From the NCBI RefSeq assembly GCF_039523075.1, contig NZ_BAAAEP010000002.1, forward strand, positions 169,370 to 233,369: a stretch of DNA of 64,000 bases, written 5' to 3'. Shown in pieces: positions 8,388 through 18,437 of the stretch. Position 1 is the first letter of the stretch, and every line of letters starts with the position of its first letter. Source of the DNA: Caenispirillum bisanense (GTDB lineage: Bacteria; Pseudomonadota; Alphaproteobacteria; Rhodospirillales; Rhodospirillaceae). The position numbers were made by a program, and so were the translations under genes. The notes under the pieces are model-generated. The model saw only the letters and a list, made by a program, of their open reading frames with translations, was not told where the DNA came from and ran no database searches.

Positions 8388-9217
8388 GGTGCGGCCTCCT
8401 CGGCGCCGATGCCGACCAGGAACAGGCCAAGGGCATCGGCGCGGGCAATGGTGGCGGGACGGTCGACGATGATGCTGCGGCCGGCGTGGACGGCGATGCC
8501 GCGCAATCCGGCGGCAGCGGCGTTCTCCACCGTCTGCGGGCCGATGGTGGGCAGGTCGACGCGGCGGTCCTGCTGCGGCTTGCACAGCTTCACCAGCACC
8601 CCCCCGGGACCGGCCCGGCGCAGGCCGGCGCAACGGGACAGAAGGGCGTCGGTGCCCTCGATGGCCTCGACGCCGAGCACGATGCCCTGCTGCACCACCA
8701 CCGCCTGACCCACGTCCAGCGCGCCCACGGCACGGCAGACGGCGACGGCGCGGGCGATGTCGGCGCGGCCCTGCTCGTCCGGCGTCAGGCGGCCGAGCGG
8801 GCCGGGTTCGGGCAGCAGGTCATGCAGGATGGTCTCGACGCCGACGACGCGGAAGCCCTCCGCCTCCAGTTCCGCCGTCAGCGCCTTCAGCAGGCTGTCG
8901 TCGCCGAGCGCCCGGAAGCCCAGGCGGGCAAAGAAGCGGGCGGTGCGCCAGTCCGGCCGCAGGTCGCTCAAGGACGGGCGCCGCACCGGCCCGGCCATGA
9001 CGATGTCGTGCTTGCCGTCGTCGCGCAGGGCGCGGATGCCGGTGCCGGCCTCGCCGATGCGGATCCAGCGCTGCGGGCTGTCGGGACCGATGTCGGCGGC
9101 GATGGCATGCCCTTCGATCGCCAGCACGAAAAAGGGCCGGCCGCTCTCACGGCAGGCCCTGACCAGGCGACCGGGCAGCTCGCCGCCGCCGGCGATGATG
9201 CCGAGCTTACTCAGCAT
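8384..9217 (-). CDS. lpxI: UDP-2,3-diacylglucosamine pyrophosphatase LpxI
   Basis: LpxI hydrolyses UDP-2,3-diacylglucosamine to lipid X, feeding LpxB. It is the alphaproteobacterial replacement for LpxH and belongs to the former DUF1009 family. The start MLSKLGIIAGGGELPGRL is typical, followed by LAIEGHA, and the catalytic C-terminal half contains RVVGVETILHDLLPEPG and GVLVKLCKPQQDRRVDLPTIG. The length is 277 residues. It lies between lpxA and lpxB, with an 11-bp overlap at its start and 4 bp at its end. No LpxH-type phosphatase is present here. Confidence 0.95.
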   Translation of the reverse strand: MLSKLGIIAGGGELPGRLVRACRESGRPFFVLAIEGHAIAADIGPDSPQRWIRIGEAGTGIRALRDDGKHDIVMAGPVRRPSLSDLRPDWRTARFFARLGFRALGDDSLLKALTAELEAEGFRVVGVETILHDLLPEPGPLGRLTPDEQGRADIARAVAVCRAVGALDVGQAVVVQQGIVLGVEAIEGTDALLSRCAGLRRAGPGGVLVKLCKPQQDRRVDLPTIGPQTVENAAAAGLRGIAVHAGRSIIVDRPATIARADALGLFLVGIGAEEAAP

Positions 9218-10028
9218 CACCGGCGGCCACGCTCTCCGCCGTCGGCTGGCAGATGCTGCGGCTGGCATCGGCGCGGATGAAGGCGACGATGTCCTGCACC
9301 GCCTGCGAGGTGCCGTACTGCGCCGCCACGGCCTCCAGCCGCTCCGCCATCACCGTGCCGGCGGCGGCGCTGAACAGCAGCTTGTAGGCGTTACGGACGG
9401 CGTGGATGTCCTCCCGCTTGAAGCCGCGGCGCTTCATGCCGACCAGGTTCAGCCCCTGCAGGCGGGCGCGGTTGCCGAAGGCGGTGGCGAAGGGGATGAC
9501 GTCGTTCTCGATGCCGGAGGCGCCGCCGATCATGGCGTGCTGGCCCAGGCGCACGAACTGGTGAACGGCGGTGCCGCCGCCGACCACGACATAATCCTCG
9601 ATGACCACATGGCCGCCCAGCAGCACGTGGTTCATGATGATGCAGTGGTTGCCGATGTGGACGTCGTGCGCGACATGGGCGCCGATGGCCAGCAGCACGT
9701 TGTCGCCCACCTTGGTGAGCATGCCGCCGCCTTCGGTGCCGGGGTTGACCGTGACGTGCTCGCGGATCTGCACGTTGCGGCCGATTTCCAGCCGCGACGG
9801 CTCGCCCTTGTACTTCAGGTCCTGCGGCGGCATGCCGACGGAGGCGAAGGGGAAGATCACGCTGCCGTCGCCGACGCTGGTGCGGCCGTCGACCACCACA
9901 TGGCTCTTCAGCTCGACGCCTTCCCCCAGCTGCACATCGGGGCCGACGACGCAATAGGGGCCGACACGGGCGCTGTCCGCAAGGCGGGCGGCGGGGTCGA
10001 CGATGGCGGTGGGATGGATGGCGGGCAT
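9207..10028 (-). CDS. lpxA: UDP-N-acetylglucosamine O-acyltransferase
   Basis: LpxA performs the first step of lipid A synthesis, adding a 3-hydroxyacyl chain from ACP to UDP-GlcNAc. The 273-residue protein starts MPAIHPTAIVDPAARLADSA and has the repeated hexapeptide pattern of a left-handed beta helix to about residue 190. The family's catalytic-His region is in IGAHVAHDVHIGNHC, and GMKRRGFKREDIHAVRNAYK follows. A helical C-terminal domain ends it. The ATG overlaps the fabZ stop by one base (TGATG). Confidence 0.96.
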   Translation of the reverse strand: MPAIHPTAIVDPAARLADSARVGPYCVVGPDVQLGEGVELKSHVVVDGRTSVGDGSVIFPFASVGMPPQDLKYKGEPSRLEIGRNVQIREHVTVNPGTEGGGMLTKVGDNVLLAIGAHVAHDVHIGNHCIIMNHVLLGGHVVIEDYVVVGGGTAVHQFVRLGQHAMIGGASGIENDVIPFATAFGNRARLQGLNLVGMKRRGFKREDIHAVRNAYKLLFSAAAGTVMAERLEAVAAQYGTSQAVQDIVAFIRADASRSICQPTAESVAAGDAE

Positions 10029-10507
10029 CAGTCGTCCAGGATCATGGCGGCGTAGGTGGCTTCGGCGACGACCTTGCCGTCGACCCGGCCCTCGGCACGG
10101 AACTTCCAAACGTTGCGGCGGCTGTGTTCCTTGAACACGTGCAGCTCCAGCCGGTCGCCGGGCATGACCGGCTTGCGGAACCGGGCGCCTTCCACCGACA
10201 TGAAGTAGACCAGCTTGCCCTCGCTCTCGGGGCCGAGCGTCTCCACCACCAGCACGGCCGCGGTCTGCGCCATGGCCTCGATGATGAGAACGCCGGGCAT
10301 CACCGGGCGCTGCGGGAAATGGCCCTGGAAGAAGGGCTCGTTCATGCTGACGTTCTTGATGCCGACGCAACGTTCGTTCTTGTGAACGTCCACCACCCGG
10401 TCGACCAGCAGGAACGGATAACGGTGCGGGATCATCTGCATGATCCGCTCGATCCCGATGGTGGTCCCCTCGGTGGTGCCTTCGGTCTTTTCCGACGTCG
10501 CGTCCAT
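10028..10507 (-). CDS. fabZ: 3-hydroxyacyl-[ACP] dehydratase FabZ
   Basis: FabZ dehydrates 3-hydroxyacyl-ACP in fatty acid elongation and competes with LpxA/LpxD for that substrate, which explains its place in lipid A operons. The hot-dog fold motifs are MIPHRYPFLLVDRV and FFQGHFPQRPVMPGVL followed by IIEAMAQ, giving the catalytic His and Glu. The length of 159 residues is slightly more than the usual 145-150, because of about 16 Thr/Glu-rich N-terminal residues. It lies 3 bp after lpxD. Confidence 0.96.
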   Translation of the reverse strand: MDATSEKTEGTTEGTTIGIERIMQMIPHRYPFLLVDRVVDVHKNERCVGIKNVSMNEPFFQGHFPQRPVMPGVLIIEAMAQTAAVLVVETLGPESEGKLVYFMSVEGARFRKPVMPGDRLELHVFKEHSRRNVWKFRAEGRVDGKVVAEATYAAMILDD

Positions 10508-10510
10508 GTC

Positions 10511-11533
10511 TTACGTACCCTTCCTGGAAGCGAGTTGCTTCAGCGCGGCGACCTCGCGCCAGAACTCCTTGATAGGTTTCGCGGGGTAGCCCATCACGAC
10601 GCCGCCCGGCTCGATGTCGCGCATGACGCCGGCCTGAGCCGCCACCTGCGCACCGCTGCCGAGGGTGAGGTGGCCGGCAACGCCCCCCTGCCCGCCGATG
10701 ACCACGCCATCGCCAAGCCTGGTGCTGCCGGAAATGCCCACCTGCGCCACGATGACGCACCCTTTTCCGAGCTGCACGTTGTGCCCGATCTGCACCAGAT
10801 TATCAATCCTGCAACCCGACCCAATCACGGTGTCAGGGCCGGCGCCACGGTCGATGGTGGTGTTGGCGCCGATCTCCACGTCATCGCCGATGACGACGCG
10901 GCCGAGCTGCGGCACCTTCAGGTGACCCTCGCGCCCCATGGCGAAGCCGAAGCCGTCCTGACCGATGCGGCAGCCGGGGTAGATGTGCACCGCCGCGCCG
11001 GCGATGGTGTGGCTGACCGAGGCATTGGCCCCGACCGAGCCATGCGGCCCGATCACCACCCCGGCACCGATGACGGCATTGGGGCCGATGACCGTATGGT
11101 CGCCGATTTCCGCCCGCGGGCCGATCACCGCCCCCGCCTCCACCCGCACGCCGGTGCCGAGCACGGCAGTGGGGTCGACCACGGCGGCCGGATGCACGCC
11201 GGCTTCCGCCGCCGGGGCCGGATAGAACAGCGCCGCGACGCGGGCATAGGCGCGGTAGGGCTCGCGGCTCAGCAGAAGCATCATGCCGGCCGGCGCCTCG
11301 GCGGCAAAGTCGGGGTGCAGCACGCAGGCGCCGGCGCCGCTGTCGCGGAACACCGGCAGATACTTGCGGTTGTCGAGGAAGCTCACCTGCTCCGGCCCGG
11401 CCTGGTGCAGGGGCGCCACGTCGGAAAAGCGGCGTTCGGCATCGGCGCCGGCACCCAGTTCCGCGCCGCAGGCGGCGGCGATGGCGCCCAGGGTGAAGGG
11501 GCCGGCGTTGGTGAAGAAGCGGGGGTCCGCCAT
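10511..11533 (-). CDS. lpxD: UDP-3-O-acylglucosamine N-acyltransferase
   Basis: LpxD adds the second acyl chain to the amino group of UDP-3-O-acylglucosamine. The N-terminal uridine-binding domain includes VSFLDNRKYLPVF. The long left-handed beta-helix domain covers about residues 110-300. The active-site region reads HIYPGCRIGQDGFGFA, with IGANTTIDRG after it. The 340-residue length is typical. It is 3 bp from ompH and from fabZ. Confidence 0.96.
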   Translation of the reverse strand: MADPRFFTNAGPFTLGAIAAACGAELGAGADAERRFSDVAPLHQAGPEQVSFLDNRKYLPVFRDSGAGACVLHPDFAAEAPAGMMLLLSREPYRAYARVAALFYPAPAAEAGVHPAAVVDPTAVLGTGVRVEAGAVIGPRAEIGDHTVIGPNAVIGAGVVIGPHGSVGANASVSHTIAGAAVHIYPGCRIGQDGFGFAMGREGHLKVPQLGRVVIGDDVEIGANTTIDRGAGPDTVIGSGCRIDNLVQIGHNVQLGKGCVIVAQVGISGSTRLGDGVVIGGQGGVAGHLTLGSGAQVAAQAGVMRDIEPGGVVMGYPAKPIKEFWREVAALKQLASRKGT

Positions 11534-11536
11534 GGT

Positions 11537-12187
11537 TCAGTCTCCCGGCATGGTGAGCGACGGCGCCCCGTCCGCAGCCTCGGGCAGGCTTTCGGGGTCG
11601 GGGAAGGCCACCTGCGGCAGCCGCCGGTTCAGCTCGTCCAGAATCTCGTCGGTCAGGTCCATGCCGTTGTCGAACAGGAACACCTGCGACCGGTAGAGGA
11701 TCACGTTGACCCCCACCTCGGCGGCAATGTGGTCGGCGACCTGGATGGTGGCCTGCTGCACCTCGCTCATGGCGGCCCCGAAGGCCCGCTCCAGGTTGCG
11801 GCGGCGGGTCTGCACCTCGCGCTGGCTGGTGGCCACCCGCTCCTGGAACTCACGCCGCTTGTGGGCGAATTCCTCGGTGGTGGCACCGGCCCGCAGGCGC
11901 GCCAGTTCCTGGTCGGCGGCGCGCAGTTCCTGTTCCACCTGGGCGGCATCGGCCTGGTAGGCGGTGACATATTTTTCGCGCTCCGCCCGCACGCCCCGGG
12001 CGGCGGTGGCGTCGCGCAGGATGCGCTGCAGGTCGATGACGCCGATGACCGGCCGCGGCACCGACTCGGGTGCCGCCGCCGTTCCCTGTCCGCCCGCGGG
12101 AGCCGTCTGTGCGCCGGCCGGGGCCGCCACCGGCGCCGTGAGCGCCAGCAGCGCGACGGCAATCCGGGTGGCGCCGCGCAGGGGCAT
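11537..12187 (-). CDS. ompH: OmpH/Skp-family periplasmic chaperone
   Basis: Skp-type chaperones carry unfolded outer membrane proteins to the BAM complex. An N-terminal signal peptide (hydrophobic about residues 8-24, cleavage near AGAQ) is followed by a Pro/Ala/Gly linker. The conserved core then starts with GVIDLQRILRDATAARGV. The middle is a long charged helix pair (about residues 80-150) of the kind that forms Skp's tentacles. A Pro/Glu-rich tail ends the protein at 216 residues. The ATG overlaps the bamA stop (TGATG), as in most proteobacteria. Confidence 0.9.
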   Translation of the reverse strand: MPLRGATRIAVALLALTAPVAAPAGAQTAPAGGQGTAAAPESVPRPVIGVIDLQRILRDATAARGVRAEREKYVTAYQADAAQVEQELRAADQELARLRAGATTEEFAHKRREFQERVATSQREVQTRRRNLERAFGAAMSEVQQATIQVADHIAAEVGVNVILYRSQVFLFDNGMDLTDEILDELNRRLPQVAFPDPESLPEAADGAPSLTMPGD

Positions 12188-14481
12188 CAGAACCGGGTCC
12201 CGAAGTTGAGGCGGAACAGTTCGGTTTCGTCGAAGTCTTCCTTGAGCACCGGCTGCGCCAGATCGATGTTGATCGGGCCGACCGGCGACTTCCAGATCAG
12301 GCCGACACCGACCGAGGCGCGGATGGAGCTGGCGTATTCATAGGAACCGCCGCTCAGGTCCGGCTCGCCGATGACGCCGAAGTCGGTGAAGATCTTGCCG
12401 GTGACGCCCAGTTCCTCCGGCAGGCCGAGCGGCAGGCGCAGTTCGACCGAGCCGTTGGCGATCCAGTTGCCGCCCAGCGCGTCGTCGCCGTCGCGGGCGC
12501 CGGCGCCGCCGTAGGCAAAGCCGCGCAGGTTCTCGCCGCCCAGGTTGTAGCGGTAGGCGATGCCGAGCGGATCGTCATCGTAGTTGTAGATGTAACCGAC
12601 GTTGCCGCCGATGCGGACGGTCCAGCGGTCGGCCAGCGGCACGTAGTAGGCGCCGGACAGGTCGTTGCGGATGAAGGCTTCCGACCCGCCGAGACCGGCG
12701 ACCGAGTTGGCCAGGCTGACGACGTAGCCGTCGGTCGGCTCCACCACGCTGTCGCGCTTGTCGTAGGTCAGCGTGTGGCCGATCTGCGACAGGGTCGAGC
12801 GGCCTTCCTGCTCGCGGATGTAGCGCGAGGCATCGTCGTCGACGTTGCGGATCTCGGTCTGCTGCAGGGTGTACTTCAGCTGGTGGCCGAGGAACTCGTT
12901 GTAGCTCCAGCCCAGCCGCAGGGCGCCGCCGGTGGTGGTGCTGTCGTAGGACGAGGTCTTCTGGTAATCGTTGGTGATGTGGAAGACGTCGAACCCGGCG
13001 CGCAGCGGACGGTCGAGGAAGTAGGGCTCGGTGAACGACAGGTCCACTTCCGTCTGGCGCTGCGCAAGGCGCAGGTTGAGCTTCAGGTCCTGACCCTTGC
13101 CGAGCAGGTTGCGCTCGCGGATGCCGGCCTCGAACAGGGCGCCGACGCTGGACGACCAGCCGACGCCGAAGGACAGTTCGCCGGTGGCACGCTCTTCCAC
13201 GTCGACGATGATGTCGGTCTGGTCCGGCGCGTCTTCCGCCGGCACGTTGTTGACCTCCACCTTCTCGAAGAAGCCGAGGTTGCGGATACGCTCGCGCGAG
13301 CGGCGCAGCTTGGCGGTGTTGAAGGCATCGCCTTCCACCAGACGGAACTCGCGGCGGATCACCTTGTCGAGGGTACGGACGTTGCCGTTGATCTCGATGC
13401 GGCGGACGAAGACGCGCGGCCCTTCCTGGATGTCGAAGGTCACGTTGATGCGGCGGTTTTCCGGGTCGCGGCTGACGCGCGGGCGGACGTCCACGAAGGC
13501 ATAGCCGCGGGCGCCGATGGCGTCCGTCAGGTTCTGCACCGTGCGCTCCACCTCGTCGGCGTTGTACCAGTCGCCCTCGGACGGCACGATCTGGCCCTTC
13601 AGCGACTCGGGGTCGAGGTCGGGCAGGCTGACGTTGACGTCGATGCTGCCGAAGCGGTAGCGCTCGCCTTCATCCATGGTGAAGGTGATGAAGAACGCCT
13701 CGCGGTCCGGCGTCAGTTCGGCGACGGCGGAGGTGACGCGGAAATCGGCATAGCCGTTGCGCAGGTAGAAGCGGCGCAGCAGCTCGCGGTCGTAGGTCAG
13801 ACGGTCGGGGTCGTAGGTGTCGGCGCTGGAAAGGAAGCGGTACCAGCGCTCTTCCTTCGTCGCGATCTCTTCACGCAGGGCACCGTCGCCGTAGCGGCTG
13901 TTGCCGATGAAGGTGATGCGGCGGACGTAGGTGGGCGAGCCTTCGTTGATCTCGAACACCAGGTCGACGCGGTTCTGGTCCAGCTCGATGATCTTCGGAT
14001 CGACGGTCACGGCATAGCGGCCGCTGCGGCGATAGAGATCGAGGATGCGCTGGACGTCGGACTGCACCTTGGCGCGGGTATAGACCACGCGCGGCCGCAG
14101 CTGCGTCTCGGCATCCAGCTGGGTGTCGTCGATGCGCTGGTTGCCCTCGAAGGCAATGCGATTGATGATCGGGTTTTCCACCACCCGCACCACCAGGGAA
14201 TCCCCGGCCCGGCGCATGGCGACATCGGCGAACAGGCCGGTGGCGAACAGGCTTTTCAGCGACTGGTCAAGGCGCGCCGGATCGAACTGGTCGCCCTCGG
14301 CGACAGCCATGTAGGAGCGGACCGTTTCCGGTTCGATGCGCTGATTGCCCTCGACCACGATCTGACGAATGACGCCACCGGTCTGGCCGGCGCCAATTTC
14401 CTGGGCGAGGACGGTTGCCGGCACAGCGGCGAGACCGGCAAGAGCGGCGGCAACAGCCGCCGAGCGCACGAGCGAACGCAA
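12187..14481 (-). CDS. bamA: Outer membrane protein assembly factor BamA
   Basis: BamA is the beta-barrel core of the outer membrane protein insertion machine. The protein has 764 residues: a signal peptide (about 1-26), five POTRA domains beginning with IRQIVVEGNQRIEPETVRSY, and a C-terminal barrel. The barrel region has the lid motif GGENLRGF and ends in RLNFGTRF with the terminal Phe of barrel proteins. The best start is TTG at 14481, since an in-frame TAG lies nine codons upstream and no ATG is near. The GGGGG that could act as its ribosome-binding site is buried in a stable inverted repeat. Confidence 0.95.
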   Translation of the reverse strand: MRSLVRSAAVAAALAGLAAVPATVLAQEIGAGQTGGVIRQIVVEGNQRIEPETVRSYMAVAEGDQFDPARLDQSLKSLFATGLFADVAMRRAGDSLVVRVVENPIINRIAFEGNQRIDDTQLDAETQLRPRVVYTRAKVQSDVQRILDLYRRSGRYAVTVDPKIIELDQNRVDLVFEINEGSPTYVRRITFIGNSRYGDGALREEIATKEERWYRFLSSADTYDPDRLTYDRELLRRFYLRNGYADFRVTSAVAELTPDREAFFITFTMDEGERYRFGSIDVNVSLPDLDPESLKGQIVPSEGDWYNADEVERTVQNLTDAIGARGYAFVDVRPRVSRDPENRRINVTFDIQEGPRVFVRRIEINGNVRTLDKVIRREFRLVEGDAFNTAKLRRSRERIRNLGFFEKVEVNNVPAEDAPDQTDIIVDVEERATGELSFGVGWSSSVGALFEAGIRERNLLGKGQDLKLNLRLAQRQTEVDLSFTEPYFLDRPLRAGFDVFHITNDYQKTSSYDSTTTGGALRLGWSYNEFLGHQLKYTLQQTEIRNVDDDASRYIREQEGRSTLSQIGHTLTYDKRDSVVEPTDGYVVSLANSVAGLGGSEAFIRNDLSGAYYVPLADRWTVRIGGNVGYIYNYDDDPLGIAYRYNLGGENLRGFAYGGAGARDGDDALGGNWIANGSVELRLPLGLPEELGVTGKIFTDFGVIGEPDLSGGSYEYASSIRASVGVGLIWKSPVGPINIDLAQPVLKEDFDETELFRLNFGTRF

Positions 14482-14488
14482 GGATGAG

Positions 14489-14529
14489 CCCCCGGGTGTC
14501 TGGTGGTTCTACTTGGTCTGACCCGGGGG
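14489..14529 (-). promoter_or_regulatory. Inverted repeat covering the bamA ribosome-binding site
   Basis: Two perfect 9-bp arms (CCCCCGGGT and ACCCGGGGG, at 14521-14529 and 14489-14497) enclose a 23-nt loop in the rseP-bamA gap. The downstream arm ends 7 nt before the TTG start and contains the G-run that would serve as ribosome-binding site. There is no T-tract, so it does not look like a terminator. A role in lowering or tuning bamA translation is inference. Confidence 0.55.
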
Positions 14530-14554
14530 AGAATGCCCAGTTCCGCTTAGGAAC

Positions 14555-15673
14555 TCAACCCTCTATCAGCCTGACGATGTCGTTCCACGTCACGAACACC
14601 ATCAGGCAGACCACCAGCGCGAAGCCGATGCGGAAGCCATACTCCTGCACGCGCTCGCTCAAAGGCCGGCCGCGCAGCGCTTCCACGACGTAGAAAACAA
14701 GATGGCCGCCGTCCAGCATGGGCACCGGGAACAGGTTGAACAGCCCGAGCGCCACCGACAGCAGCGCCACGAACATGATGGCGTTGACCACGCCCGACTG
14801 CGCCGCCTGACCGGAGAACTGGGCGATGCGCACCGGCCCGCCGAGGTCGTCGGTGCCGCGGGCGCCGGTGACCATCTGGCCGAGCGCCGTCATGGTCGAC
14901 GACACGATGCCCCAGGTGTGGCCGACCGCCGAGCCCACCGCCGCGACGGGGCCGAGGCGGTGCATCTCCATGCTCTCGCTGCTGACCGACACGCCAAGGA
15001 TGGGGGTGCGGTGGACGTTGCCGAAGCCGTCGGTCATCTCGGTGATGCGCGGCGTCACCTGGAAGTTCAGGCGGTCGCTGTCGCGCAGCACCTCCACCTG
15101 CATGGGCGTGCCGGCGTTGAGCGGCACCAGCCGCTGGATGTCCTCGAACCGCTCGATGCCGCGGCCGTCGATGGCGACGATGCGGTCGCCCGGCTGCAGG
15201 CCCGCCTCCGCCGCCGCACTGCCCGGCTGCACGCCGCCGAGGATCGGCGCCGTGGTGGGCTGGCCGACGGTCATGAAGACGGCGGCGAAGATGGCGATGG
15301 CGAACAGGAAGTTGAACCCCGGCCCCGCCGCCACCACGGCAATGCGCTGCCCCACCCGCTTGTGGTGGAAGGAGACGGCCCGTTCCTCCGCGCTCAGGTC
15401 CCGCGCCGTGTCGCTGCTGCCGGCGCTGGCCTCGTTGGCGTCGCCGAAGAACTTCACATAGCCGCCGAGGGGCAGCAGGCTCACCCGCCAGCGGGTGCCG
15501 TGGCGATCATTCCAGCCGAACAGCTCGCGCCCGAAGCCGATGGAGAACACGTCCACCTTCACGCCATTCCACCGGGCAACGATGAAGTGGCCGAATTCGT
15601 GCACGAAGACGACGATGGTCAGGATGACCAGGAAGGGCAGGATCGTCGTCCAGAGAACGGAAAGCAGGTCCAT
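14555..15673 (-). CDS. rseP: RIP site-2 zinc metalloprotease RseP
   Basis: RseP cuts transmembrane substrates such as anti-sigma factors and signal-peptide remnants within the membrane. The zinc site HEFGH is at residues 25-29 in the first membrane helix. A PDZ domain follows in the middle (QPGSAAAEAGLQPGDRIVAI). The second catalytic motif NLFPVPMLDGGH lies near the C-terminus. The length is 372 residues with four predicted membrane segments. It lies between dxr and bamA, the usual order. Confidence 0.95.
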   Translation of the reverse strand: MDLLSVLWTTILPFLVILTIVVFVHEFGHFIVARWNGVKVDVFSIGFGRELFGWNDRHGTRWRVSLLPLGGYVKFFGDANEASAGSSDTARDLSAEERAVSFHHKRVGQRIAVVAAGPGFNFLFAIAIFAAVFMTVGQPTTAPILGGVQPGSAAAEAGLQPGDRIVAIDGRGIERFEDIQRLVPLNAGTPMQVEVLRDSDRLNFQVTPRITEMTDGFGNVHRTPILGVSVSSESMEMHRLGPVAAVGSAVGHTWGIVSSTMTALGQMVTGARGTDDLGGPVRIAQFSGQAAQSGVVNAIMFVALLSVALGLFNLFPVPMLDGGHLVFYVVEALRGRPLSERVQEYGFRIGFALVVCLMVFVTWNDIVRLIEG

Positions 15674-15713
15674 GCGGAAAAGCGCCTTTTCGGGTCAGGA
15701 GCCGCCGCAGGGG

Positions 15714-16919
15714 TCACTCCGCGGCGCATAGCGTACTGGTGATGCCGGCAGCAATGCGGCGGGCCTCGGCATCGGCGGCCAGCACGTCGTCCAGGGTTTC
15801 GAGCGGCAGGGGCTCCGCCTTCTCGATCGTGCCCTCCACCGTGCGCGCGATGTCGAGAAAGCCGATCTCGCCGGCGAGAAACTTGGCGACAGCCACTTCA
15901 TTGGCTGCATTCAGAAGAGTAGGGACGCAGCCCCCCGATTGCAAGGCGTGGCGCGCCAGCCGCAGGGCCGGGAAGCGCACCGGATCGGGCGGCTGGAAAG
16001 TCAGCTGCGCCACTGCCGCCAGATCCAGCCGCGGGCTCGGCGCGGCGATGCGGCGCGGCCAGCCGAGGGCATAGGCGATGGGAGTGCGCATGTCCGGCGT
16101 GCCCAGCTGCGCCAGCATGGAGCCGTCCACATACTCCACCATGCTGTGGATCACCGACTGCGGGTGGACCAGGATCTCGATGCGGTCTTCCGGCAGCGGG
16201 AACAGGTGGGCCGCCTCGATCAGTTCCAGCCCCTTGTTCATCATGGTGGCGCTGTCGACGGAGATCTTGGCGCCCATGGACCAGTTGGGATGGGCGACCG
16301 CCTGGGCCGGCGTCACCGTCGCCATGGCCTCCGCCTCCCACTCGCGGAACGGCCCGCCGGAAGCGGTGAGCACGATGCGCGACACCGTCTGCGGCTGGGC
16401 GAAGTCGAACACCTGGAAGATGGCGGAATGCTCGCTGTCGACCGGCAGCAGGGTGGCGCCGTGGCGCGCCACTTCGGCCATCACCACGGCACCGGCGCAG
16501 ACCAGGGTTTCCTTGTTGGCGAGGCCGATGACGCAGCCCCGGCGCACGGCGGCGAGCGTCGGCGCCAGGCCGGCGGCGCCGACGATGGCCGACATCACCC
16601 AATCCGACGGCCGGGCGGCGGCCTCGCACACGGCGGCGGCCCCGGCGGCAACCTCGATGCCGGTGCCGGCGAGGCGGTCCTTGAGGTCGGCGTAGCAGCG
16701 TTCATCGGCCACCACCGCCACTTCCGGCCGCAGCGCCAGCGCCTGGGCGGCCAGGGCGGCGGCGTTGCCGTTGGCGGTCAGCGCCACCACCTCGTAAGCG
16801 TCGCGGTCGCGGCTGATGAGGTCGACGGTGCTGCACCCGACCGAGCCGGTGGAGCCGAGGATGGTGACGCGGCGGCGGGCGTCGCGGCCGGTCGCGGTGG
16901 GTGCGGACGGAGCTACCAT
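15714..16919 (-). CDS. dxr: 1-deoxy-D-xylulose 5-phosphate reductoisomerase
   Basis: Dxr makes 2-C-methyl-D-erythritol 4-phosphate with NADPH, the first committed step of the MEP isoprenoid pathway that supplies UppS. The NADPH site ILGSTGSVGCST is near residue 20. The active-site stretches LLPVDSEHSAIFQ and HPNWSMGAKISVDSATMMNK carry the metal and substrate ligands. The length of 401 residues is normal. The ATG overlaps the end of cdsA by 7 bp. Confidence 0.96.
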   Translation of the reverse strand: MVAPSAPTATGRDARRRVTILGSTGSVGCSTVDLISRDRDAYEVVALTANGNAAALAAQALALRPEVAVVADERCYADLKDRLAGTGIEVAAGAAAVCEAAARPSDWVMSAIVGAAGLAPTLAAVRRGCVIGLANKETLVCAGAVVMAEVARHGATLLPVDSEHSAIFQVFDFAQPQTVSRIVLTASGGPFREWEAEAMATVTPAQAVAHPNWSMGAKISVDSATMMNKGLELIEAAHLFPLPEDRIEILVHPQSVIHSMVEYVDGSMLAQLGTPDMRTPIAYALGWPRRIAAPSPRLDLAAVAQLTFQPPDPVRFPALRLARHALQSGGCVPTLLNAANEVAVAKFLAGEIGFLDIARTVEGTIEKAEPLPLETLDDVLAADAEARRIAAGITSTLCAAE

Positions 16920-17689
16920 GCGGTGATGCCTCCCTGCCCCAGCAGCACGGCCAGGACCACGGCCGGCGCCGCCAGCACCAGCCCGTCGACGCGATCCAGC
17001 ACGCCGCCGTGACCGGGGATGATGGTGCCGCTGTCCTTCACGCCGAAGCGCCGCTTCACATAGCTTTCAGAGAGATCGCTGATCTGTTCGATGATCGCAA
17101 GGGCGGCGCTGAACACGGTCAGCACCACCAGCGCGCCGGGGTTGACGATCAGCGCCGTCACCAGACCGACCACGGCGGCGGAGAACGCCCCGCCCCACAG
17201 GCCGGCCCAGGTCTTCTTGGGGCTGATGCGGGGGGCCAGCTTCGGCCCGCCGATGCGCTTGCCGAAGGCATAGGCGCCGGTGTCGGTGGCCCACACGACG
17301 AACATCAGCCACAGCACGGTGGCAAGGCCCCCCTCTTCCCGCAGCCACACCAGCGCGACCGCCGGCAGCGCCACATAAACGGCCCCCAGCGCCGCCCATC
17401 CGGCGGCCGGGCGCGACAGGGCGAGCAGGAAGACCGGCACCGGCGCCACCACCACCACGGCCAGCGCCCACAGCGGCAGCGGCACCACCGCCAGGGTGGC
17501 GATGGCGGCGGCAAAGCCGGCCGCCCAGCCCGGCAGGCGGTGACCGGGCTGCACCATGGCCTGCCATTCCCACGCCATCAGCAGCGCGATGGCGGCGACC
17601 GCCAGATCGAACACCGGCGATCCCGCCCACACGCACAACAGCGCCAGCGGGATCATGATGAGCGCGGAAAGCAGCCTGGTCTTCAGCAC
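16913..17689 (-). CDS. cdsA: Phosphatidate cytidylyltransferase
   Basis: CdsA converts phosphatidate and CTP to CDP-diacylglycerol, the precursor of all phospholipids. The 258-residue protein is strongly hydrophobic with about seven membrane helices. The family signature is intact near the C-terminus: SYVKRRFGVKDSG followed by IIPGHGGVLDRVDGL. The start is a GTG 7 bp after the uppS stop, with only a weak ribosome-binding site, suggesting coupled translation. Confidence 0.95.
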   Translation of the reverse strand: MLKTRLLSALIMIPLALLCVWAGSPVFDLAVAAIALLMAWEWQAMVQPGHRLPGWAAGFAAAIATLAVVPLPLWALAVVVVAPVPVFLLALSRPAAGWAALGAVYVALPAVALVWLREEGGLATVLWLMFVVWATDTGAYAFGKRIGGPKLAPRISPKKTWAGLWGGAFSAAVVGLVTALIVNPGALVVLTVFSAALAIIEQISDLSESYVKRRFGVKDSGTIIPGHGGVLDRVDGLVLAAPAVVLAVLLGQGGITAW

Positions 17690-17696
17690 GTCGTCG

Positions 17697-18436
<740 letters not shown>

Positions 18437-18437
<1 letters not shown>

